A stretch of 64,000 bases of DNA, from assembly GCF_001968815.1 (NCBI RefSeq), contig NZ_MIEQ01000072.1, forward strand, positions 123,691-187,690. The letters are read 5' to 3'. Below the pieces are notes generated by a model. The model was not told the origin of the DNA, searched no databases, and was given only the letters and a program-made list of their open reading frames with translations. A program made the position numbers and the translations under genes. Numbering within the stretch: the first letter of the stretch is position 1; each line of letters starts with the position of its first letter. Positions 44,176 to 53,113 of this stretch are shown piece by piece. Source of the stretch: Motiliproteus sp. MSK22-1. GTDB lineage: Bacteria; Pseudomonadota; Gammaproteobacteria; Pseudomonadales; Balneatricaceae.

Positions 44176-44679
44176 TTACTGTTTTAGCGCTGCGATGGCC
44201 TGTGCATAATTTGGCTCACTGGTGATTTCTGTCACCAGCTCTGTGTATATGATCTGGTCCTGTTCATCAAGCACAAGTACTGCTCGAGCGGTTAAGCCTG
44301 CCAATGGGCCATCCGTCAGCAGCACACCATAGTCCCTGGCAAAGTCTTTAGATCGCATCATTGACAGAGCCGACAGTTTATCCACACCTTCAGTTGAGCA
44401 AAATCGTTGTTGGGCAAAGGGCAGGTCTGCAGAAACTACCAGAACAGCGACATTGTCCAACAGACCCGCGCGGTAATTAAACATTCTTGCTGATTCCGCA
44501 CAAAGCGGTGTATCCAAGCTCGGTATAATATTGATAAGCTTTCGTTTACCCGCAAAGTTCTTCAGGCTGATATCATCTAAACTGCTGTTAACCAGAACAA
44601 AATCAGGTGCCTGATCACCAACCCCCGGCAATTCACCATTTGTATGTACCGGACTTCCTTTCAAAGTAACTGTGGCCAT
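44176..44679 (-). CDS. tpx: Thiol peroxidase
   Basis: A 167-residue atypical 2-Cys peroxiredoxin. The peroxidatic cysteine lies in IIPSLDTPLCAESARMFN, the Tpx hallmark, and the resolving cysteine in AQQRFCSTEGVDKL. The N-terminus TVTLKGSPVHTNGELPGVGDQAPDF is typical. It reduces hydroperoxides with thioredoxin in the periplasm or cytoplasm (no signal peptide visible here, so cytoplasmic). Single gene. Confidence 0.92.
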   Translation of the reverse strand: MATVTLKGSPVHTNGELPGVGDQAPDFVLVNSSLDDISLKNFAGKRKLINIIPSLDTPLCAESARMFNYRAGLLDNVAVLVVSADLPFAQQRFCSTEGVDKLSALSMMRSKDFARDYGVLLTDGPLAGLTARAVLVLDEQDQIIYTELVTEITSEPNYAQAIAALKQ

Positions 44680-44734
44680 TCTACGTACACTCGTCCTCTA
44701 AAACACTTGACGTGTCAAACTGCAGTTGTTTAGG

Positions 44735-44784
44735 AAATCTATGAACAGACCCACAGAGAACACAATGGACTTATTCATAGGTTT
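44735..44784 (-). repeat. Dispersed intergenic repeat, copy with both arms
   Basis: The clearest palindromic copy. The minus strand reads AAACCTATGAATAAGTCC, then the core ATTGTGTTCTCTGT, then a second arm that is the inverse of the first (13 of 18 positions; plus-strand arms at 44735-44752 and 44767-44784). It shows the family is an inverted repeat of about 50 bp. Confidence 0.7.
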
Positions 44785-44831
44785 CTTGGAAATTATACTC
44801 AGTAAATCTGTTTTATGGCGAGTAAATAGTA

Positions 44832-45020
44832 CAGGTTGGCGATGGTGCCCATGACCAGGTCTATAGCAAGGCTGTGGCGAAAGAGCTGGATGAACGTCAT
44901 GAGTTGATTACAGCGGGTCGTCAATCAGGTGAATTGCGTATAGATATGACTGATAGCGACTCAATCCGGGCTGCCTTCGAGAAGGTCGGAAAGTTTGAAG
45001 CTGTGATTTGCTGTGCAGGT
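44832..45020 (+). pseudogene. Truncated short-chain dehydrogenase remnant
   Basis: The open frame encodes KAVAKELDERHELITAGRQS, then GELRIDMTDSDSIRAAFEKV and GKFEAVICCAGH, which is the N-terminal third of an atypical short-chain dehydrogenase (helix A to the N-A-G-like loop). The glycine-rich start is damaged (VGDGAHDQVYS) and everything after the CCAG loop is missing, replaced by a heptamer tandem repeat. Confidence 0.75.
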
Positions 45021-45024
45021 CATA

Positions 45025-45073
45025 CTATCTGCTATCTGCTATCTGCTATCTGCTATCTGCTATCTGCTACTTG
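45025..45073 (+). repeat. Heptanucleotide tandem repeat
   Basis: Six perfect copies of CTATCTG (45025-45066) and one imperfect copy CTACTTG (45067-45073), directly after the dehydrogenase remnant. Unit length is not a multiple of three. Confidence 0.95.
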
Positions 45074-45167
45074 CTAGTTGCAACAACGGCTTGTTCCTCA
45101 GTAGAGGCTTCAAATTTGTTAACTATTTGGTGAAGGTAGATATCTCTATAGGGACCCTTTGAAATAG

Positions 45168-45227
45168 GGGCCCTTCGAATAAGTCCATTATGTTCTCAGC
45201 GAGCCTAAGGGATTTGTTCGCAGGTTC
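45168..45227 (+). repeat. Dispersed intergenic repeat, copy
   Basis: Core copy at 45168-45205 (TTCGAATAAGTCCATTATG then TTCTCAGCGAGCC), close to consensus, followed by an inverse arm whose minus-strand sequence is GAACCTGCGAACAAATCCC (ends at 45227). A partial second start (GGGACCCTTTGAAATAGG) precedes it. Confidence 0.75.
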
Positions 45228-45263
45228 ATTAGCAATGAGCGTCAGACTCCTGACCAGTGATTG

Positions 45264-46583
45264 CTAAATGACACGCTGATAAATGTGATAAAGATCTGAT
45301 CCGTAAGCATAATATTGCTCTCGAATACGGCGGCCAAAAACTGGATAAGGCTGGCTGCAGGGGAGAGGTAAATCTTCAACAGGGGTTCCCAGAAGGTGAT
45401 CCGCCATTGCTTTTCCCATAACGGTGCCTGGCCCTATACCCCGACCGCTGTAGCCCATACAGGCCAGGAGGCCTGGTGCTGGATTGTGAAGGTGAGGGAG
45501 GTGATCTGGTGAGAACGCTATTCTGCCGGACCAGCCGTGTTGCCAAAACGTTTCGCGATTTGTTTCGGTTTTATCGAAGATTTTCGGAAACAGTTTAAGT
45601 AATTGATGACTTGCCCAGCCCTGCAAAAACCGAGATCTCTTGTCAGAGAATTCACCGATACTGCCGATAATCAGGCGGCCTTCGTCATCAAGTCTGAATG
45701 AAGACATGACCTGTCGTGTATCCCAGCAGGCCTGTTTTTGTGGCAGGATCTTATTAAGTGCTTCGGAGCTCAACGGATTCGTCGCAAATTGGAAGTAGTA
45801 AAGTGGTGTGAAGGACTGTCTGAGGTTCTTCCACAGCTCTTTACTATAGGCATTGGTCGCAATAATTACATTTCTGGCATTAATTTCACCGGTTTCAGTC
45901 GTGATTTTCCAGTCACCGGTGGTCTCTGTTGCCAGCTTGAGGACGGCGGACCGGGTGTAAATTCTGGCCCCAAGAGACTGGGCCGTTGTGGCGAGTCCCC
46001 GGGCGTAACTCAAGGGTTGAATTGTTCCCGCTCTTGGATCGAACAGGGCTCCTCGATAAGCTTCTGTACCTGTCTTTTCAGCTGTTGTTGCTGCGTTCAG
46101 CAGTTTGACGGGTACTCCGCGCTTGATTAATTGTTCAGTTTTTCGGGCTAAATAGCGGTCTCCAGATTGCGAATGGGACAGGTGCAAGGTGCCGTTGCGA
46201 TTGGCCTCGCACTGAATACCAAAGCGTTTGATAAGCGAAAAGACTAAATCGGGAGCTGCTCCCAGCGTTTTATTCAGACGTTGACCATACTCTTTTCCCA
46301 GTTTGGCCTCAATGTCATCAGGATTAAGCCAAAGACCGGCATTGACCAGACCGACATTTCTTCCTGATCCTCCGTAGCCTATATCTTCTGCTTCCAGAAC
46401 AGTGACTGATATTCCCGCTTCAGCCAGATGTAAGGCAGCGGACAGTCCGGTAAAGCCGCCGCCAATGACTACGACGGCAGCCGTTTGATGACCTGTTAAG
46501 GGCCGGGTATCAGGAGCTTCGATCGCCGTATTGGCCCAGAGTGAATTCGGTAATTTAGAATCTGTACTGTCTTCAAGGGCCAT
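45264..46583 (-). CDS. FAD-dependent amine/amino acid oxidoreductase, DadA/PuuB type
   Basis: A 439-residue DAO-family flavoenzyme. The FAD motif AAVVVIGGGFTGLSAALHLAEAG is at about 36-58, followed by GYGGSGRNVGLVNAGLW, the segment typical of gamma-glutamylputrescine oxidase and related enzymes. The C-terminal FAD-binding part reads GLLACMGYSGRGIGPGTVMGKAMADHL. It would oxidise a secondary amine or D-amino acid. ATG 46583 with GAGGAAAG upstream. It has no other catabolic genes beside it and is divergent from pssA. Confidence 0.82.
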   Translation of the reverse strand: MALEDSTDSKLPNSLWANTAIEAPDTRPLTGHQTAAVVVIGGGFTGLSAALHLAEAGISVTVLEAEDIGYGGSGRNVGLVNAGLWLNPDDIEAKLGKEYGQRLNKTLGAAPDLVFSLIKRFGIQCEANRNGTLHLSHSQSGDRYLARKTEQLIKRGVPVKLLNAATTAEKTGTEAYRGALFDPRAGTIQPLSYARGLATTAQSLGARIYTRSAVLKLATETTGDWKITTETGEINARNVIIATNAYSKELWKNLRQSFTPLYYFQFATNPLSSEALNKILPQKQACWDTRQVMSSFRLDDEGRLIIGSIGEFSDKRSRFLQGWASHQLLKLFPKIFDKTETNRETFWQHGWSGRIAFSPDHLPHLHNPAPGLLACMGYSGRGIGPGTVMGKAMADHLLGTPVEDLPLPCSQPYPVFGRRIREQYYAYGSDLYHIYQRVI

Positions 46584-46845
46584 AGCCAGACTTTCCTCAG
46601 GTGTATCCTTGGTGTCGTTATCCGGATCATAAATTTGTATTTGATGAGGGAAAAGAATCGTTTTTCTTTATCCCCTCTAGGTCTGGGCTATGACAGATGG
46701 ATAAAAACATGGCCAGGAAAAAACGGATTAGATATCGATCAAACTGTTGTTTCTTGTGACTTGACCGCTATCGTCTTTCGTGGGATGTTGTGTGGCCTTA
46801 TTCGGAGGGCTATTGCTACGAAGAATAACGCTGGAAAACTGAATT

Positions 46846-48201
46846 TTGGCAATAGGAAACGAATTTTTGGCTAGTCTTTCCATTCCGCTTCCCTCGGGCA
46901 TTGCCCTGGATGCTGGTGATATAAAAATTCTGCATACCGGCAGAGTATTTAAGCAAACCATACTGGACTGTATTCGTAACGCGAAAAAGCGCATCAGTAT
47001 TGCCGCGCTCTATATTCAGGACGATGAAGCCGGGAGTGAAATACTGCATGCCCTGTTTCAGGCCAAACAACAGAATCCGAGTCTGGACATAAAGGTGTTC
47101 GTTGATTTTCATCGGGCGCAACGAGGACTTATTGGCGAAAAACAATGCAGCGGTAATCGAGGTTTTTACCAAAAGCTGGCGGAGGAATACTCTGAACTTG
47201 TTGAGATCTATGGAGTTACCGTCAAGAGCAAGGAGGTGCTGGGTGTATTGCATCTAAAAGGCTTTGTTTTTGACGATACTGTTCTGTACAGCGGGGCCAG
47301 CTTAAACAATGTTTATCTGTACCAGAAAGATGAATACCGTTGTGACCGTTATTACTGCATTCAGAGTTCCCAGTTGGCTCAGTGTCTTGTCAATTATCTG
47401 AATGAGCAATTTGTTGATAGTCGCCTGGCAATGTTACTGACCGGCCAGCAGCAGCTTAACAAAAAACAGGTTCGGTATCGGGCAAAACAACAAAAAGCCC
47501 TGTTACGGCGTAGTCAGTATAAATATATTCCTGAAGCCCTTCATAAAGGACAGTTAACCGTTACCCCATTAGTTGGTTTAGGGGCCCGAGGCAATTTACT
47601 GAACCGGCAGATCCGCAACTTGCTGCGTATGGCGGAGCAGCAACTGGTAATTTTTACACCTTATTTTAATTTGCCGAATTCTTTAAAGGTAGAGCTTAAG
47701 CGGGCGCTGAAGCGTGGTGTTCAGGTCAAGATCATTGTGGGTGATAAACAGGCCAATGATTTTTACATTTCAGATGAAGATAAGTTCAGTACCATAGGTA
47801 TCGTCCCCTATATTTATGAAACACTTCTTAAGCGTTTTGTCCGTAAGTTTCATCGATTTATTGTTGCAGATAAGCTGGAAGTAAGATTATGGCAGGATGG
47901 AAGCAACAGTTTCCATCTGAAAGGAATCGTTGTTGATGAGAAACTTCACCTGCTGACGGGTAACAATCTTAACCCGCGCGCCTGGAGTCTGGATTTGGAA
48001 AACGGTTTAATGTTCCACGATCCGGAACAGCTGCTCAAGGTAGGCTGGCAGCAGGAGCTGGCCAATATCGAGCAGCAAACGCGAAAGGTGACGGGGGTCA
48101 ATCAACTACAGCATAACAGCGAATATCCGATAAAAGTTCAGAAGCTGTTGAAGCGCCTGAAAGTGACTGCGATAGACCGTATTCTTAAGCGCATTCTGTA
48201 G
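46846..48201 (+). CDS. pssA: CDP-diacylglycerol-serine O-phosphatidyltransferase, PLD type
   Basis: A 451-residue member of the phospholipase D superfamily with two HxK-type motifs: HLKGFVFDDTVLYSGASLNN (about 138-157) and FHLKGIVVDEKLHLLTGNNLNPRA (about 364-387). The N-terminal IRNAKKRISIAALYIQDDEAGSEILHALFQAKQQNPSLDIKVFVDFHRAQRG matches E. coli PssA. It makes phosphatidylserine on the cytoplasmic membrane face. No ATG start is found at the expected place; the first start codon is TTG 46846, with another TTG at 46867 preceded by AGGAAACG. Confidence 0.9.
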   Translation: MAIGNEFLASLSIPLPSGIALDAGDIKILHTGRVFKQTILDCIRNAKKRISIAALYIQDDEAGSEILHALFQAKQQNPSLDIKVFVDFHRAQRGLIGEKQCSGNRGFYQKLAEEYSELVEIYGVTVKSKEVLGVLHLKGFVFDDTVLYSGASLNNVYLYQKDEYRCDRYYCIQSSQLAQCLVNYLNEQFVDSRLAMLLTGQQQLNKKQVRYRAKQQKALLRRSQYKYIPEALHKGQLTVTPLVGLGARGNLLNRQIRNLLRMAEQQLVIFTPYFNLPNSLKVELKRALKRGVQVKIIVGDKQANDFYISDEDKFSTIGIVPYIYETLLKRFVRKFHRFIVADKLEVRLWQDGSNSFHLKGIVVDEKLHLLTGNNLNPRAWSLDLENGLMFHDPEQLLKVGWQQELANIEQQTRKVTGVNQLQHNSEYPIKVQKLLKRLKVTAIDRILKRIL

Positions 48202-48275
48202 TCTTTATTCGATTAATACTACGTGCCTTATGACAGTGCTTACAGAGCTTTGGTTGATTGCTTGTTTTATCGATT

Positions 48276-48320
48276 ACCTCGCTCGGTGAGTAATACCCAC
48301 TCGGCGAGGTATCTGTTTTT
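48276..48320 (+). terminator. Terminator after pssA
   Basis: Inverted repeat ACCTCGC / GCGAGGT (48276-48282 and 48304-48310) with an inner GAGT/ACTC stem, followed by ATCTG and a run of T. Confidence 0.75.
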
Positions 48321-48364
48321 TTAAATCTGGCTGTTTTAAACCACGCCGGGTTAATTCAGGTTTT

Positions 48365-48973
48365 TTAGGGACTGTCAGTTAAAAATGGGCTGACATGTTT
48401 CATTGCCCGCGCTACGTAGTCTTCTTTTTCCCCAACGGGCGCAACATAATGGATAGCGTTTTGAGCTGCTTCTTTCCCCTCCAGCCGGGCAATTATCCAG
48501 GTCGCCAGATATTGAGATGCAAGACAGCCTCCGGCACTTGCAATATTGCCCTCAGCAAAGAAAGGCTGATTCAGAACTTCGACACCGGCTTCCTGAACCC
48601 AGGGCTTGGTTGTAAGGTCGGTACAAGCTGGAAGATCATTCAGTAGCCCAAGCTTAGCCAGCAGCAGGGTACCGGAGCATTGGGCGCCGAGCAGTTGCCG
48701 GGATGGATCAAGTTGCAATTGTTCCATGATGGATTTATCGGCAACAATCTCTCTTGTTTTCATACCGCTACCAATGATGACGGCATCAGCCGAGCTGGCC
48801 TCACTCAGGGACTCCTGACCTTCAATCACCACTCCATTCATCGATTCAACCCGGGACGTCGGGCTGGCTATTGATACACGCCAGTCTGGTTTCTTAATGC
48901 GGTTAAGAATGCCAAGTGCAATGAGGGAGTCGAGTTCATTAAAGCCATCAAAGGTCAGAATAGAGATATGCAT
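48365..48973 (-). CDS. DJ-1/PfpI family protein
   Basis: A 202-residue glutamine-amidotransferase-like protein. Starts MHISILTFDGFNELDSLIALGIL. The nucleophile cysteine is in LLGAQCSGTLLLAKLGLL (about 97-114), with NIASAGGCLASQYLATWII after it. This is the isonitrile hydratase/ThiJ-like subgroup, but no enzymatic role can be assigned. ATG 48973 with AGGACA upstream. Divergent from a MocR regulator over a palindromic operator, so probably its target. Confidence 0.82.
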   Translation of the reverse strand: MHISILTFDGFNELDSLIALGILNRIKKPDWRVSIASPTSRVESMNGVVIEGQESLSEASSADAVIIGSGMKTREIVADKSIMEQLQLDPSRQLLGAQCSGTLLLAKLGLLNDLPACTDLTTKPWVQEAGVEVLNQPFFAEGNIASAGGCLASQYLATWIIARLEGKEAAQNAIHYVAPVGEKEDYVARAMKHVSPFLTDSP

Positions 48974-49054
48974 GGGGCTGTGTCCTATATTTGTTTAATC
49001 GTAGGTTTTTTGTGTTGATTGTGGTTGCTATAAAGCATTCTATTCTCCAAAATC

Positions 49055-49076
49055 ATGACAATACAATTATTGTCAT
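49055..49076. promoter_or_regulatory. Palindromic operator between divergent DJ-1/PfpI and MocR genes
   Basis: Perfect inverted repeat ATGACAATA-CAAT-TATTGTCAT, arms 49055-49063 and 49068-49076. Placement between divergent genes and the perfect symmetry suggest a binding site of the MocR protein. Confidence 0.7.
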
Positions 49077-49133
49077 GGATACATTTCTATAGCCGTATCC
49101 TTTTGGACACTCTTTTGGAGAGCTGACTGCCAT

Positions 49134-50468
49134 ATGGCCCGTGCCCGATATAAACGCTTAGTTGATAAGTTTGCTGCCGATATCCGCGCAGGAAATTTAC
49201 CACCAGGCCATCGGTTATCCACTCATCGACAGCTCGCTGCTGATGAGGGGATAGCGCTGGTCACTGCTACCAGAATTTATGCGGAGCTGGAAGCTATGGG
49301 GTTGGTCAGCGGGGAAGCAGGTCGGGGGACCTTTGTTCGAGAAACTGCGCTCCCTCCTGGTCACGGTATCGATCAGCCTGCGACGACTGAGGGAATGATT
49401 GATCTAAATTTCAACTCTCCGTCTCTTCCTGACCAGACTGAAATACTTCGGGAAGCCCTTCGCCAGCTGGCATCATCAGGAGATCTTGAAACACTGATGC
49501 ACTATCAGCCCCATGCCGGTCGTAAGCACGAAAGGGCTACCGTGGCGCGTCACCTTGCAGCCAGGGGACTGTCTGTTGATGGGAGCCAGGTCCTGATTGT
49601 CAGTGGAGCCCAGCATGGCTTGGCCGCTACCGTCATGGCGCTACTTCGACCCGGTGATGTGGTTGCTGTTGATGCGTTGATCTATCCAGGTTTTAAAGTT
49701 CTTGCTGAGGTGCATCGACTGGAGCTGTCAGCTATACCGCTGTCCGATCAAGGTCCGGATTTAGACGCGTTAGAGGAACTGTGTCGGACTCGATCTGTTC
49801 GAGCCGTTTATGCCATGCCAACCCTCCATAATCCAATGGGGTGGGTTTTGGATATGGAGTACCGACAACGGCTTGTTGCTATCGCCCGCCAGCATAAATT
49901 ACTGATTATTGAAGATGCTGCCTATGCTTTCCATGCAGAAGATCCGCCAGCTCCTTTGGCTGCGCTTGCTCCAGAGACAACCGTATATGTATCAGGGCTT
50001 TCGAAGAGTGTGGCTACCGGACTTCGTGTTGGATTTGTCGCCGCACCTTCGCAGTGGATATCAATGATTGAGCGGATAATCAGAGCCACAACCTGGAACA
50101 CACCCGCTCTAATGACTGCAATGAGCTGCAGATGGATCGAAGATGGGACAGTGACCTATCTGGAATCCGAGAAACGTAAAGACGCAATAATCAGGCAGTC
50201 GATGGCTAGAGATATTCTTAACGGATTGGATTACGTCAGTAACCCTGCGTCGTACTTTCTCTGGCTTCCTTTACCTGAAGAGGTTCGGGCGGATCAGGTT
50301 GTAATGGCGCTTATGCAGTCAAATATTTCTGTTTCCACGGCAGAACCGTTTGCAACGACCCATCACATCCCCCATGCGATACGTCTGGCGCTTGGGTCAG
50401 CTGACATCGACACGCTTCAAGTGGCGCTAAAGAAAGTGAGAGAGGTGATCGATTATTATTCTTACTGA
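49134..50468 (+). CDS. MocR/PdxR-type regulator (GntR helix-turn-helix plus aminotransferase-like domain)
   Basis: A 444-residue PLP-dependent transcription factor. The N-terminal GntR winged helix is at about 1-70 (RYKRLVDKFAADIRAGNLPPGHRLSTHRQLA, EGIALVTATRIYAEL, GRGTFV). The fold-type I aminotransferase-like domain has LIVSGAQHGLAATVMALLRPGDVV, a DAAYAF motif and the PLP lysine in VSGLSKSVATGLRVGF. A collapsed second copy of part of this gene lies at 53114-53292. Confidence 0.88.
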   Translation: MARARYKRLVDKFAADIRAGNLPPGHRLSTHRQLAADEGIALVTATRIYAELEAMGLVSGEAGRGTFVRETALPPGHGIDQPATTEGMIDLNFNSPSLPDQTEILREALRQLASSGDLETLMHYQPHAGRKHERATVARHLAARGLSVDGSQVLIVSGAQHGLAATVMALLRPGDVVAVDALIYPGFKVLAEVHRLELSAIPLSDQGPDLDALEELCRTRSVRAVYAMPTLHNPMGWVLDMEYRQRLVAIARQHKLLIIEDAAYAFHAEDPPAPLAALAPETTVYVSGLSKSVATGLRVGFVAAPSQWISMIERIIRATTWNTPALMTAMSCRWIEDGTVTYLESEKRKDAIIRQSMARDILNGLDYVSNPASYFLWLPLPEEVRADQVVMALMQSNISVSTAEPFATTHHIPHAIRLALGSADIDTLQVALKKVREVIDYYSY

Positions 50469-50667
50469 GATCTTTAATCAGCTAACAGAGACTTGTGCGT
50501 GCTCGTTCTGTTGTTTTCGAGGGGGCTGAGAGGTTGCAGTTCAACAGATAATAAATCCGTCATATCATTTGCCAAAGGCTCCCAGCCCAGGATTATTCTA
50601 TATCTGTGATGTGTGCATATTTTCCTTCAGAACAAAGAGTTGCAGCAGAGGGCTTTCCACTTATTTG

Positions 50668-51564
50668 TTATTGGGTATCGATACTTGAAAGAAAATCATC
50701 GAGAATTTTATTGAACTCATCCGGTCTTTCCCAGAACATCAAATGTTTTCCCATATATGCAACCGTGGCAGAAGGGGTATTTGATTTTATCCATTTATCT
50801 GCGGCGTCTTCCATCTCTTTACGCACAATGTACAACAGTGGGGTTTTCCCTTCTAATGCAAGAAGGTCCTCACTGTAATCAAGATAAAACCCAGTGGCGT
50901 TTTGGATTGCTGCGACACTACTTGATGTTTTGCTTGCGATTTCTGATAACCAGATAAGATTCTCTGGTGTTGGTTTTTCAAGCATCCATTTGCTAAATTC
51001 TGTAACTACATTTTCACGATCCTCTATTATTCCTTCGGTGAACCACTGAGCATAGCCATCAGAGTCATTGTCTAAATACCAAACCCATTCGTCGCGCGAT
51101 GAGCCCGTTATTTTGGGGCCCGTATCAATCATAATCATGGCTTTGAGTTTATCAGCACCAAACTGATTCAAATAGGCTAATTGCTCAGTTACTCCGTAGG
51201 ACCAACCCGCCAAAATAACCTTTTTCAATTGGAGTTTATCAATCAGTTGAGCCAAATCTCTAGCATGTTGCTGGTAGGTGTGACCTTCCACTGGCTTTGA
51301 TGATTTGCCCTGGCCACGGGGATCATAACTCAGCGCTCGATATTTGGTTGAATCTTTGAAGTGTGATAGTTGATGTACGAATACATCTGTTGACATCATC
51401 CAGCCAGGTATAAATATGATTGCTGTATCACCGCTTCCGGAATGTTCAAAATATAGGGTCAGATTCTCGTTTATCTTGATTTCATCAGCGACCACTCCTT
51501 TCATTAACAGACACCAGCTAGCTGTAACAACTATCAATGCCTTCAGCATTCTGTTTTTCTTCAC
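50668..51564 (-). CDS. Exported alpha/beta hydrolase
   Basis: A 298-residue hydrolase. A GTG start at 51564 has the only good ribosome site, GGAGG nine bases upstream, and places the signal peptide VKKNRMLKALIVVTASWCLLMKGVVA at the N-terminus. The mature part has IIFIPGWMMSTDVF (oxyanion region), YDPRGQGKSSKP, the nucleophile elbow AGWSYGVTEQLAYL (serine), a late aspartate in the PLLYIVRK region and the histidine in MGKHLMFWERPDEF. Likely periplasmic esterase or related enzyme. Confidence 0.82.
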   Translation of the reverse strand: MKKNRMLKALIVVTASWCLLMKGVVADEIKINENLTLYFEHSGSGDTAIIFIPGWMMSTDVFVHQLSHFKDSTKYRALSYDPRGQGKSSKPVEGHTYQQHARDLAQLIDKLQLKKVILAGWSYGVTEQLAYLNQFGADKLKAMIMIDTGPKITGSSRDEWVWYLDNDSDGYAQWFTEGIIEDRENVVTEFSKWMLEKPTPENLIWLSEIASKTSSSVAAIQNATGFYLDYSEDLLALEGKTPLLYIVRKEMEDAADKWIKSNTPSATVAYMGKHLMFWERPDEFNKILDDFLSSIDTQ

Positions 51565-51718
51565 TCTGTTTTTCCTCCAATTGTTCACTGGTTTACCAAT
51601 TTTTGTCAGATAAAAATGTTCTTACACATTCATTGGTTGCCTCGGAAAATTTCCAGCAGAGCATGTACAATCATTTACACGAATAACCATGTAGTACGTT
51701 TGGTTCACCTTTAGAGAC

Positions 51719-51750
51719 GCTGGTGAACAAGTCGAGTATGTTCATACGTA
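51719..51750 (+). repeat. Degenerate copy of the dispersed repeat
   Basis: GGTGAACAAGTCGAGTATG followed by TTCATACG resembles the arm and core of the family but with several mismatches. Low confidence. Confidence 0.3.
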
Positions 51751-51777
51751 ATCACTCCACTGAACACAACCTGTGCT

Positions 51778-52215
51778 TTACGGCCTATCCGGTAACTGTC
51801 GAAAGCTAATGGCCAGCCGGTTCCAGGCATTCATGAAGGTAATGATTAGTGTTAAATCAACCAGTTCTTCATCATTGAAATACTGTCTTACTCGCTCATA
51901 AGCTTCATCAGGAGCATAAGTTTGGGAAATATTAGTCACTGCTTCAGCCCAGGCCAGAGCCGCTTTCTCACGATCATCAAAAAATGGATATTCGTGCCAG
52001 GCAGCAATACAATCGAGCCTTTGTTGTTCTTCACCCAAAGCCCGGGCGTCACGGGCATGTAAATCGAGGCAATACACACAACCATTGATTTGTGAAACTC
52101 GAAGCTCCACCAAAGCTCTTAGTTTTTTATCAATGGCTACTGTTTGTTTTTTTAATGCTGCAAATTCTTTGATGGCGGTTGCATTTATTTTTCCGTAATC
52201 TAGCCTTGCAATCAT
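51778..52215 (-). CDS. AhpD-like carboxymuconolactone decarboxylase-family protein
   Basis: A 145-residue all-helical protein with the redox motif CVYCLDLHARDARALGE (C-x-x-C...H, about 46-62), as in AhpD-type alkylhydroperoxidases. ATG 52215 has CAGGTGAC upstream; the upstream in-frame segment lacks family similarity. KALAWAEAVTNIS-type helix (AALAWAEAVT) and ITFMNAWNRLAISFR are typical. Divergent from an AraC regulator, its likely controller. Confidence 0.85.
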   Translation of the reverse strand: MIARLDYGKINATAIKEFAALKKQTVAIDKKLRALVELRVSQINGCVYCLDLHARDARALGEEQQRLDCIAAWHEYPFFDDREKAALAWAEAVTNISQTYAPDEAYERVRQYFNDEELVDLTLIITFMNAWNRLAISFRQLPDRP

Positions 52216-52310
52216 GTTGTCACCTGCTGAGTGATAAGTACCGAATGAAAAGGTATAAGAATAAATATGGTGACAAGGGCTGTATTGTATTTTTCCGACA
52301 GGCTTAATTG

Positions 52311-53099
52311 ATGTCTCGCTCACTACCACTGCATTTATCAGAAATAGGGCTGCAGAGAATGCGGCCTTCACCTGTACTACAACCGTTTATTGAGTGGTTT
52401 TGGGCTATCTGCCCAGATCAATATGTGCGAGAACAGCATCACGAATTGATGCATTCACAGGGTGGTTTAGGTTTACTGTTTAATTGGGGAGACAAACTGG
52501 AAAGCACGTATGGGCATTATCAGCCATCAGTGAGTCTGGAGAGCGTTCAACTCTGTTCACGGAAAATTACCTTAACTGGAAATATTCAAGCGTTCGGCAT
52601 CCTGTTTCGTCCAGGTGGTGCTTTCCCGTTCTTCGATATACCGATGCATGAATTAACCTGTGTCGATCAATTGCAGTCAAGGCATTTGTCTCTATTACAT
52701 GACCAGCTTGCTGATATCCCAACGTTTGCCGGGAAAGTCAGGCGGACAGAGTCCTGGTTAACCTCTCTTTTACATCAGGATTACAGACAGCTATTCACCG
52801 TTCCGGCTTTGTTAAAACTCATTAACGATCATCAGGGACAACTATCAATTCAGCAGATTGCTCGTCGTTCGTATTTAAGTGAGCGTAAGCTTGAGCGAAT
52901 ATTCAAACAGAAAGTGGGCATCTCTCCCAAAAAATATTCACGCCTTGTACGACTGCATCAGGTGCGCACTGTATTGAAGCAATCAACTTTGACATTGGCT
53001 GATATCTCCCACTTGACGGGGTTTTATGATCAGGCTCATTTTAATCGAGAATTCATGAAAATAGTCGGCATGACGCCTGGTGAATACCTGTCACGATAA
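52311..53099 (+). CDS. AraC-family regulator
   Basis: A 262-residue regulator with an N-terminal DUF6597-like domain (SPVLQPFIEWFWAI, FGILFRPGGAFPFF) and a C-terminal HTH_18 pair (LSIQQIARRSYLSERKLERIFKQKVGISPKKYSRLVR, LADISHLTGFYDQAHFNREF). It starts at ATG 52311; a TTG codon directly precedes it. Divergent from the AhpD-like gene over about 95 bases. Confidence 0.85.
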   Translation: MSRSLPLHLSEIGLQRMRPSPVLQPFIEWFWAICPDQYVREQHHELMHSQGGLGLLFNWGDKLESTYGHYQPSVSLESVQLCSRKITLTGNIQAFGILFRPGGAFPFFDIPMHELTCVDQLQSRHLSLLHDQLADIPTFAGKVRRTESWLTSLLHQDYRQLFTVPALLKLINDHQGQLSIQQIARRSYLSERKLERIFKQKVGISPKKYSRLVRLHQVRTVLKQSTLTLADISHLTGFYDQAHFNREFMKIVGMTPGEYLSR

Positions 53100-53113
53100 C
53101 CATTGACAAGCAC

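Noticed and set aside
45025..45073. Possible CRISPR array
   Set aside because: The repeats are 7 bp with no spacers, and there are no cas genes; it is a simple tandem repeat.
46635..46874. A plus-strand frame just before pssA
   Set aside because: No domain, overlaps the start region of pssA in another frame, and is probably promoter sequence.
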